DNA of 6,494 nt. It comes from Marinagarivorans sp. UBA5870 (GTDB taxonomy: Bacteria; Pseudomonadota; Gammaproteobacteria; Pseudomonadales; Cellvibrionaceae). A program made the translations under genes and the position numbers. This document shows, in pieces, positions 1 through 5,012 of this stretch. The stretch is taken from NCBI GenBank assembly GCA_002432555.1, contig DJFO01000112.1:6030-12523 (forward strand), read 5' to 3'. How positions within the stretch are numbered: position 1 is the stretch's first letter; every line of letters starts with the position of its first letter. The notes beneath the pieces were generated by a model, which made no database searches, was not told where the DNA came from, and was given only the letters and a program-made list of their open reading frames with translations.

Positions 1-100
1 CTCCTCGATTTATACAGCGAAACTCGTCCCCGCTAAGGACAGAAAAAGCAGGTTCCGTCGCAGTCATTTCCAGATTTTCGAAAATATAACCCGTTAGCAT
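1..100 (-). CDS. 5' end of an unrecognised divergent gene (partial)
   Basis: An open frame on the minus strand begins at the ATG whose complement is 98-100 and stays open for 33 codons to the window edge. The predicted N-terminus is MLTGYIFENLEMTATEPAFS, followed by residues including a GDEF stretch. A strong ribosome binding site, AGGAGGG (complement of 108-114), ends 7 nt before this ATG. A second ATG lies 6 nt further upstream but in another frame that soon stops, so it is not the start. There is no signal peptide or membrane segment in the visible part. I do not recognise the family, and 33 residues are too few to judge. The gene is divergent from the regulator and operon to the right, with nearly 800 bases between them, so it could be a member of the same locus or the end of the neighbouring region. 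That it is a real gene start is fairly secure because of the ribosome binding site; its function is unknown. Confidence 0.62.
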   Translation of the reverse strand, partial: MLTGYIFENLEMTATEPAFSVLSGDEFRCINRG

Positions 101-107
101 GATTCAT

Positions 108-114
108 CCCTCCT
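108..114 (-). promoter_or_regulatory. Ribosome binding site of the left-edge minus-strand gene
   Basis: The complement reads AGGAGGG, close to the ideal anti-16S sequence, and sits 7 nt before the ATG at 98-100. It is the main evidence that the short partial frame at the left edge is a real gene, and it decides between two nearby ATG codons in different frames. Confidence 0.65.
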
Positions 115-215
115 ATTAAGTTATACGAGATCTCAAGACAAGACATGTCAAGAGGGCTCACGTCGAATCTGTTCTAGCGATGAGCCTCCGCGCCATCCTA
201 TTACCGCAAGTGTGT

Positions 216-226
216 GCTCGAGAATT
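216..226. repeat. Direct repeat copy 1 (GCTCGAGAATT)
   Basis: The 11-mer GCTCGAGAATT occurs here and again at 387-397 in the same orientation, 171 nt apart. It contains the palindrome CTCGAG. Flanking bases differ, so this is not part of a longer duplication. It could be a paired operator for a regulator acting on the divergent genes, or chance; an exact 11-mer pair within some 800 bases is uncommon but not extraordinary. Confidence 0.4.
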
Positions 227-386
227 GACCTGCTAATCTAAGTGCGCTGCCCGCGGCATTTAAAAATAAAATCACAAGTTGCTGTAGGCCGGCGATTTAT
301 ACATGCAGTTAGGCATTTCGGCCAGTCAATTTTTCGAGATGAAAGAAGGTTGGCGCTCCAATTTTTTGTATCCCCGTGCGACAAGG

Positions 387-397
387 GCTCGAGAATT
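387..397. repeat. Direct repeat copy 2 (GCTCGAGAATT)
   Basis: Second exact copy of the 11-mer found at 216-226, same orientation, within the same gene-poor stretch. It lies inside the weak open frame 343-567. If the repeat is functional, that counts against this frame being a gene. Confidence 0.4.
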
Positions 398-536
398 CAG
401 TTTTCCCGGATATACATGGGAGATATTCCACCAATGGCGACACCGGTGGCGTTGCGAACTGCTTCGATGACGCATATCTCCTCGAAGACGCCATGATCGA
501 AAAATGCATCTACTCCTTTTTTCTGCGAAGAAGTGG

Positions 537-552
537 ATCGACGCCTGTCGAT
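537..552. repeat. Perfect inverted repeat, 6-bp arms with 4-nt loop
   Basis: ATCGAC, a GCCT spacer, then GTCGAT form a perfect 6+6 dyad. The bases just outside do not pair. There is no T-run after it, so it is not a Rho-independent terminator. It has the size of an operator half-site pair or a small hairpin. Function is not shown by the sequence. Confidence 0.35.
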
Positions 553-880
553 GTTGTGCAAGTTTGAGCTGCGGTAATTTAGTGTTCAACCTATGGTCGC
601 CAGCAGGCAGGGATTAAATGTGACGCAGTGATGACAGCGGGGTTTCTGTGTGAACCGATTACCAAGTTAAACGTATGTGAGAGAATTTGGCAAGAAATAG
701 AAATCCAGCCATTGATATGCAACGAAGCACGTTTCTATAATCCGCCCCACTGATTGATGCAGGTTGCTCCAGGAAAACAAAAATAAATGAACATCAACTG
801 ATTGCTTTTAAACAATGGCTCAGTTGGTCTATGCCTAGCGGCGCTAGGAAACCGGGAAAAAAGATTGGACGGACCAGATT

Positions 881-1516
881 ATGATGCGATCGACAGGAAG
901 CCCCTTCAGCGAATATTCCAACTATAGCCGGCAAGAATCCGTGGTCTTGTACTCCTGGGCAGCGTTCGATTTTTGTGAACAGCGCAGCCGTATAGACTGC
1001 GAGCCCGGGGAGGAGGGGGTGGCCCTGGTTATGCAATCGCTGTGTGAGTGCGCATGTGCCATTCAAGTGTATCTCTCGGACAGGTTTGTCTCTCGATTGC
1101 TCGCTGTCTACGTGCAAACTTACTTTGATGTATCAAAGTTAAGTCTGAACAAAAAGTCGATTGCCGACAGGATGAATATGAGCGACCGAAGCCTTCATAG
1201 GAGAATGGAGGAAAAAAAAGTGCTGCATCAGAAAATGAAAGACGATGTGCGGAAGATTTTCAGCATTCATTATCTCGTCAACGAAAAGTTGAGCAGCCAG
1301 GAAGTAGCGAAAAAAATGATGTTTGGTAGCAGTAGTTCTTTTATCAGCGCTTTCCGCCGGTGGTTTCAAACAACGCCATCTGATGCCGTCAGAATCTTTG
1401 GTCAAGGCCAGAGCGGGGAATTGCTCCTCCTGCTGAACTGTATAGTTGGAGCAATCAGCAAAGATTGTGCGAGAGGCACTGGTTTGACTGATAAAAATGC
1501 GAGCGCAGGGCCCTAG
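881..1516 (+). CDS. AraC-type transcriptional regulator, short form
   Basis: The 211-residue product carries a C-terminal AraC-type DNA-binding domain with two helix-turn-helix units. The first lies at about 90-113 (IADRMNMSDRSLHRRM). The second lies at about 137-171 (EVAKKMMFGSSSSFISAFRR, then WFQTTPSDAVR). The pattern resembles regulators of the OruR/arabinose-binding-N type, which are usually about 330-340 residues long. Here only about 80 residues precede the DNA-binding domain and I see no recognisable effector domain in them. A tail of about 40 residues (rich in L near 180-189) follows the domain, where most family members end. The start is uncertain: ATG codons at 881 and 884 have only weak GGA upstream, and an in-frame stop at 845-847 prevents extension. 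It lies just before the enzyme operon on the same strand and is the likely local regulator, though its ligand and target are inference. An A8 run at 1212-1219 could be prone to slippage. Codon use is more A-rich than in the operon. Confidence 0.85.
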   Translation: MMRSTGSPFSEYSNYSRQESVVLYSWAAFDFCEQRSRIDCEPGEEGVALVMQSLCECACAIQVYLSDRFVSRLLAVYVQTYFDVSKLSLNKKSIADRMNMSDRSLHRRMEEKKVLHQKMKDDVRKIFSIHYLVNEKLSSQEVAKKMMFGSSSSFISAFRRWFQTTPSDAVRIFGQGQSGELLLLLNCIVGAISKDCARGTGLTDKNASAGP

Positions 1517-1591
1517 TTGCCGCTTACGGGTATGAGTCCAGGAGCTGGGTGGCGTCTTTCGAATGACTGAATACAGTTTCGTTAACACAAC

Positions 1592-1596
1592 GGGAG
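1592..1596 (+). promoter_or_regulatory. Ribosome binding site that decides the T_hemolysin-protein start
   Basis: GGGAG lies 8 nt before the ATG at 1605. The alternative in-frame ATG at 1563 has only a weak GGGTGG about 10 nt upstream. The better spacing and match favour 1605, giving a 206-residue protein that begins just before the conserved region. The 14 extra residues from 1563 show no family similarity that I can see. Confidence 0.5.
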
Positions 1597-1604
1597 ACAC
1601 GATT

Positions 1605-2225
1605 ATGCAGGTACGAATCATCGATAATGGAACTCCAGAGTGGGGTACGGCAAAGTCCCTCGTCCAGTCAGTGTACCGATCATACTACGGGGCTTCGATA
1701 GAGCCGGGTCCCGAAAAATTCGCCGCCTACTACAACGAGTTGGATCAAATGGTGGCATGCGGAGGCATCACCAGTGCGACCCACAAAAACTTGTTTTCTG
1801 AAATTTATCTGGAAAGACCAGTGCAGACGGAAATTGCGGAGTCACTTCGGGGGCCGGTTGAGAGAGGTGAGATTGTCGAAGTAGGATCCTTGGCCTCGGC
1901 ATCGAGAAAGATTGGCAGTGAGCTCATGGTGCTCATCCCGTTCTTGGTATGGTGCCAAGGCAAAAAATACATACTCTGTACGGCAACAGCGCCGCTTATA
2001 AAGATGTTCGAGAGCCTCCACATCAATTTTTCACCACTAGCCGATGCCTCCATTGAGCGGATATCCGAAGCTGACCGTGAAAACTGGGGGACATACTACG
2101 AATCCAAGCCAGTTGTCGGCTATATCAATATTCCAAAGATGGCTGACATGATTTTTTCTCTAACCGCGCGATACTCTTTTAAATCCTTGGATATGCGGCT
2201 CGCGGCTGAGAGGATGGTTGCGTGA
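1605..2225 (+). CDS. T_hemolysin-family protein (GNAT-like putative acyltransferase)
   Basis: This 206-residue protein matches the family named 'thermostable hemolysin' (Pfam T_hemolysin). It shows the family's central VEVGSLAS at 91-98, an ALIxTAT-like strand with CTATAPLIKMF at 125-135, and the C-terminal WGTYYESKPVVGYINI at 161-176. Length is typical. The family belongs to the GNAT/acyltransferase fold clan, so despite its name most members are better seen as putative acyltransferases than as pore formers. No signal peptide or membrane helix is present, so a cytoplasmic role is expected. Its stop overlaps the GTG start of the acyl-adenylate ligase by 4 nt (GTGA). This tight coupling suggests that the two proteins act together, for example by transferring the activated acyl group to an acceptor; that role is inference. 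A start at 1563 (220 residues) is possible. Family assignment is confident, biochemical role is not. Confidence 0.85.
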   Translation: MQVRIIDNGTPEWGTAKSLVQSVYRSYYGASIEPGPEKFAAYYNELDQMVACGGITSATHKNLFSEIYLERPVQTEIAESLRGPVERGEIVEVGSLASASRKIGSELMVLIPFLVWCQGKKYILCTATAPLIKMFESLHINFSPLADASIERISEADRENWGTYYESKPVVGYINIPKMADMIFSLTARYSFKSLDMRLAAERMVA

Positions 2226-3781
2226 ATATTCTCGACGAAATTATTAAAGTTGCACGTTACTCGCCGAATGCCATTGCAGTATCCGTGTTGGCTCAAGATG
2301 GGACGGAAAAACCGACGCTTACCTACAGCGTCCTCTTAAACAGTGCGCAGTCTTTGGGAAACGTTATCGCAAGGAGAAGTAGGCCTTACGAGAAGGTGGC
2401 GCTCATTGCCGAAAATTCGCCGCTTTGGGCAATCGCCGATCTGAGTCTGATGATCACCCAAAGGACACAGGTTCCTGTCCCTACAGCGTTCTCGAAAGAG
2501 CAAGCGGAAAACATCGTTGCGGGAATCACTCTATTTATTACCGATGAGGCCGGCAGCCGTAAGCTAAGGGAGTGGATGCCACAGCTGGACCCCAATGCAT
2601 GCATCCGGCTTGACGAATCCGCGATACGCATTCCAGCCGAGGATTTTGTAGGGCTGGATGGCGGCGACTCAGGCAGCGACTGGATATGTAAAATCGTGCA
2701 CACATCCGGTACGACGGGTAAGCCAAAAGGTGTGAGAATTCGATATCACGGCATCTCGACCCTGGTCCGGTCTTTAAAATCGTGCATCCCTGTAGAGCAT
2801 CACTACAGGCGCTATCTGTCGCTGGTGCCGCTCAGCTTGTTGATAGAGCAGGTCACCGCATTGTACCTCCCGCTCACCAGTGGCGGACGTGTCATATTTC
2901 TGCCGGCAGGCGCTGCGCACCTGGGCGTTTCGCGTAATCCGGCCAAACAATATCTGCAGATAATCAAGTCCGCGAAACCAACAGCTTTGACGTTGACTCC
3001 CGCGTTGGCCGAGGCGATCGCGCAGGAGGTATACGCCGTAGAAGGGGATCATTGCCCCTTACCGGAATCGGTTTTTGGTCAGGCAAAAGTCCCATTTATG
3101 GCCTGCGGCGGCGCGCCGACGGATCCGTTGCTCATCAAGCGGCTCCATTACAAGGGCGTAACCATCTATGAAGGTTACGGCTTAAGCGAAAACTCGTCGG
3201 TCGTCTCCTGGAATACTCCGGGTAATCTCAGTATCGGTACTGCCGGGAAGCCGCTTCCTCACGTCGAACTAAAACTTTCTGAGAACTCTGAGCTTCTAGT
3301 CAGAAGTGGCTCGCTCTGTGATGGTTATGAAGGGCTGGATCCATCGAGTTGCTCGATCGACGCGGATGGCTGGCTTCACACGGGTGATATCGCCGAAATA
3401 GACAGCCACGGCTACGTGAAAATCATAGGCAGGATAAAGAACGTCATCATCACATCCAATGCGAGAAATGTTTCCCCGGAATGGGTTGAGTCGAAATACC
3501 GCACATTAAATTTTGTGCATAGCGTCGCCCTATTTGGAGATGGACTGGAAGATTTACATGGGCTGTTTGTGGTTGACGACGGAACTGACGAGGCGCGGGC
3601 CGAAGAAGAAATTCGTCGATTCGGATTGCAGCAGCTATCCGATATAGAAAGAGCTGAAAAAATCCACTTCATAAGATCGAACGACGAATCCTATGCGAAA
3701 TTCTTCACCATAACAGGAAGACCTATGCGAGCACAAATTCAGCAGGCCTACTCTAAAATGGAGGAGTGCATCAATGAGTAA
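2222..3781 (+). CDS. Acyl-adenylate-forming ligase (AMP-binding / long-chain acyl-CoA synthetase-like)
   Basis: The 519-residue product is a member of the ANL adenylating superfamily. Visible motifs are the phosphate-binding loop HTSGTTGKPKG (160-170), A5 YEGYGLSE (316-323), A7 LHTGD (385-389) with IDSHGYVKIIGRIKN following, and an A8 hinge ITSNARNVSPEWVE (410-423) close to that of long-chain acyl-CoA synthetases. It should convert a carboxylate and ATP to an acyl-adenylate and pass it to CoA, an amine or another acceptor; the substrate cannot be read from the sequence. Near the C-terminus, TITGRPMR (496-503) stands where A10 normally has a GK motif, so the usual catalytic lysine appears to be arginine (R500). 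The protein is somewhat shorter than typical long-chain synthetases. Translation starts at GTG, supported by AGAGGA (2209-2214) 7 nt upstream and by the 4-nt overlap with the preceding gene. The 3' end overlaps the oxygenase gene by 8 nt. No carrier or reductase domain is fused. Confidence 0.92.
   Translation: MNILDEIIKVARYSPNAIAVSVLAQDGTEKPTLTYSVLLNSAQSLGNVIARRSRPYEKVALIAENSPLWAIADLSLMITQRTQVPVPTAFSKEQAENIVAGITLFITDEAGSRKLREWMPQLDPNACIRLDESAIRIPAEDFVGLDGGDSGSDWICKIVHTSGTTGKPKGVRIRYHGISTLVRSLKSCIPVEHHYRRYLSLVPLSLLIEQVTALYLPLTSGGRVIFLPAGAAHLGVSRNPAKQYLQIIKSAKPTALTLTPALAEAIAQEVYAVEGDHCPLPESVFGQAKVPFMACGGAPTDPLLIKRLHYKGVTIYEGYGLSENSSVVSWNTPGNLSIGTAGKPLPHVELKLSENSELLVRSGSLCDGYEGLDPSSCSIDADGWLHTGDIAEIDSHGYVKIIGRIKNVIITSNARNVSPEWVESKYRTLNFVHSVALFGDGLEDLHGLFVVDDGTDEARAEEEIRRFGLQQLSDIERAEKIHFIRSNDESYAKFFTITGRPMRAQIQQAYSKMEECINE
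3760..3766 (+). promoter_or_regulatory. Strong ribosome binding site inside the ligase gene
   Basis: GGAGGAG lies within the last codons of the ligase gene, 7 nt before the ATG at 3774. It fixes the start of the 2-oxoglutarate oxygenase despite the 8-nt overlap of the two genes. It implies efficient independent initiation as well as coupling. Confidence 0.6.
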
Positions 3782-4661
3782 CGCACTAAAAGCGAAAATC
3801 TACTCTGTCAACGGCGGGGCTCTTTTAGAGTGTCATAACCTCGATTTGGAAGGCAAGAAGACGGAACTGCTAAGTATCCTCGCTGAATTCGGCTTTGTCA
3901 TCCTCCGAGGGCTGAAGACCGACGTTTCCTACTTCACACATCTTGTGAAGTCGGTCAGCTCTCGACTCAGCTTGGATCCAGCGAGGTCATTCCATAGTGA
4001 AGCGGCACAAAAAGTCGATGCCGGTTTTGACGCGGTGGGATTTCACTGCGAAAACGGCAACAGCCCATTCTGGCCCGACCTTGCATGGTTCTACTGTGAA
4101 AAAGCCGCCAGCGTCGGTTCATACACGACGGCCTGTGACGGGTATCGTGTATGGAGCGCAATGCGCGAAGAGACGAGGAAGAAGTTTAGGGAAAAGCAGA
4201 TCGTATATGACCGGGAGGTTCCCGAAGATAAATGGAAAAATTATGTCATGCATTGTGACAGAAGATTTTCCTCCGTTGAAGGTATAAATCTGGAGGACCT
4301 AGTTAAGCTCAAAAGCGACGTCGGGAGCGCGGATTTAAAACTGCTAAACGACGGCTCGCTCCACTACCGATTCGCTGTGGGAGCGGCCAGAAAAACGCTG
4401 TTCAACGAGGGTTTGGCTTTTGCGAATAGCATTCTCGGACCATCCTATAACTACAAAGCCCCTCAGATCACCTTTGAAGATGGAGAGCCGCTTTCTCGAG
4501 AGGTGATGGAGGAAGTCAAGTTCGTAACGGACAAGTTCACTGTCGATATCGAATGGGAGAGCGGTGATATCGTACTTATCGACAATACGAGAGTTATGCA
4601 CGGCCGCCGAAAAATCGAAGACGAGAATAGGCTGATATATAACGCTTTGAGTTATCTCTAG
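3774..4661 (+). CDS. Fe(II)/2-oxoglutarate-dependent oxygenase (TauD / clavaminate synthase-like)
   Basis: The 295-residue protein has the length and layout of the TauD/TfdA superfamily. The N-terminal FGFVILRGL (39-47) is the typical first core strand. The iron-binding triad is H91-x-E93 (FHCENGN, 90-96) with the distal H276 in VMHGRR (274-279). R286 in ENRLIY is well placed to bind the 2-oxoglutarate carboxylate. The block FWPDLAWFYCEKAASVGSYT (99-118) corresponds to the family's segment after the HxD/E. Use of glutamate in HxE resembles clavaminate synthase, AsnO and VioC, which act on amino acids, and argues for hydroxylation or desaturation. Halogenases lack this acidic ligand. The substrate is unknown; an amino acid or acylated amine would fit the neighbours. 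It is expected in the cytoplasm. The gene overlaps the ligase by 8 nt and is followed 9 nt later by the darcynin-family gene. Family call is confident; reaction type is inferred. Confidence 0.9.
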   Translation: MSNALKAKIYSVNGGALLECHNLDLEGKKTELLSILAEFGFVILRGLKTDVSYFTHLVKSVSSRLSLDPARSFHSEAAQKVDAGFDAVGFHCENGNSPFWPDLAWFYCEKAASVGSYTTACDGYRVWSAMREETRKKFREKQIVYDREVPEDKWKNYVMHCDRRFSSVEGINLEDLVKLKSDVGSADLKLLNDGSLHYRFAVGAARKTLFNEGLAFANSILGPSYNYKAPQITFEDGEPLSREVMEEVKFVTDKFTVDIEWESGDIVLIDNTRVMHGRRKIEDENRLIYNALSYL

Positions 4662-4670
4662 GGTGATCCT

Positions 4671-5012
4671 ATGTTCAGAATTGTTCTGTCGTACAACTTC
4701 ACAGAAAAATGGATCGGGTATAGCTGGGAAAAAAGAAACAAAATTCAGAGCGAGGTGATAGCGCCGATAATGAGTCGATATGTCGACCACATCGACGCAG
4801 AGTTCGTCGACGCCGAAGCATTTGACCACGACGTAACCGATTTTGTCATTCTCAAAACGGACAACCTGATCCAGTATTACTATTTCATTGAGGAAATTCG
4901 AGAGTCGGAGTTGATCCGGGATGGGCTGCTAAAAATCAGGAGAATCCAGGTTGGAATTCACGATGGATTTCGAAGTTTTGAACACAACGTACTCAATAAG
5001 GAAAAGCCATGA
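4671..5012 (+). CDS. Darcynin-family small protein of unknown function
   Basis: The 113-residue product resembles the darcynin family, a small domain without a known biochemical role. Family-like features are the N-terminal strand IVLSYNFTEKWIGYSWEKR (4-22), AEFVDAEAFD (43-52), DFVILKTDNLIQYYYFIEEI (57-76) and the C-terminal GIHDGFRSFE (95-104). Length is about that of the domain, so nothing is missing or fused. The alternation of predicted strands and helices would suit a small alpha+beta fold such as a dimeric ferredoxin-like barrel; that is inference. There is no signal peptide and no cysteine. GGGTGA (4661-4666) precedes the ATG with short spacing, so translation probably depends on coupling to the upstream gene, which ends 9 nt before. 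Its stop overlaps the next start by 4 nt (ATGA). Its place between two oxygenase genes suggests an auxiliary or enzymatic role in the same pathway. Family recognition is from memory of the motif pattern. Confidence 0.75.
   Translation: MFRIVLSYNFTEKWIGYSWEKRNKIQSEVIAPIMSRYVDHIDAEFVDAEAFDHDVTDFVILKTDNLIQYYYFIEEIRESELIRDGLLKIRRIQVGIHDGFRSFEHNVLNKEKP

Larger units (their letters stand above)
115..880. other. Long gene-poor intergenic region
   Basis: About 770 bases separate the divergent left-edge gene from the regulator. I see no gene here that I would defend. Several short frames are open: 343-567 plus, usable from a GTG at 376, and 631-753 plus, 40 residues from an ATG. Neither has a ribosome binding site at a normal distance, and neither translation matches a family I know. 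Structure that is visible: an exact 11-base direct repeat (216-226 and 387-397), a perfect 6+6 dyad (537-552), 8-base palindromes at 127-134, 142-149 and 441-448, and a repeated ACTGATTG (749-756 and 797-804) just before the regulator. Such a length would be enough for the divergent promoters plus operators, an unannotated small RNA, or decayed gene remnants. The sequence alone does not decide between these. No clear -35/-10 pair with 16-18 nt spacing stood out. Confidence 0.5.

Noticed and set aside
120..151. Minus-strand TTGACA (146-151) and TATAAC (120-125) as a promoter for the left-edge gene
   Set aside because: The spacer is 20 nt, and the start of transcription would fall inside the ribosome binding site at 108-114, leaving no room for a leader.
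831..884. 17-codon basic leader-like frame overlapping the regulator start
   Set aside because: It ends in a TGATG overlap with the regulator's second ATG, which is suggestive, but it has no ribosome binding site and such a short frame is easily explained by chance.
794..1117. 107-codon open frame on the minus strand overlapping the regulator start
   Set aside because: No family match and no supporting ribosome binding site. It could compete with the weakly supported N-terminus of the regulator, but the regulator frame continues directly into a real DNA-binding domain.
1139..1621. 160-codon open frame on the minus strand
   Set aside because: It lies antisense to the AraC-type regulator with its clear helix-turn-helix motifs, has no recognisable domain and no ribosome binding site that I can see.
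1605..2225. Secreted hemolysin or toxin role implied by the family name
   Set aside because: There is no signal peptide or membrane segment, the protein belongs to a GNAT-like fold clan, and the gene is coupled to a ligase in a biosynthetic setting.
3774..4661. 2-oxoglutarate enzyme as a non-heme iron halogenase
   Set aside because: Halogenases of this type replace the acidic ligand with Ala or Gly; here E93 is present in HxE.
4344..4829. 161-codon open frame on the minus strand
   Set aside because: It runs antisense across the end of the 2-oxoglutarate oxygenase and the darcynin gene, both supported by motifs and coupled spacing; its translation resembles no family.
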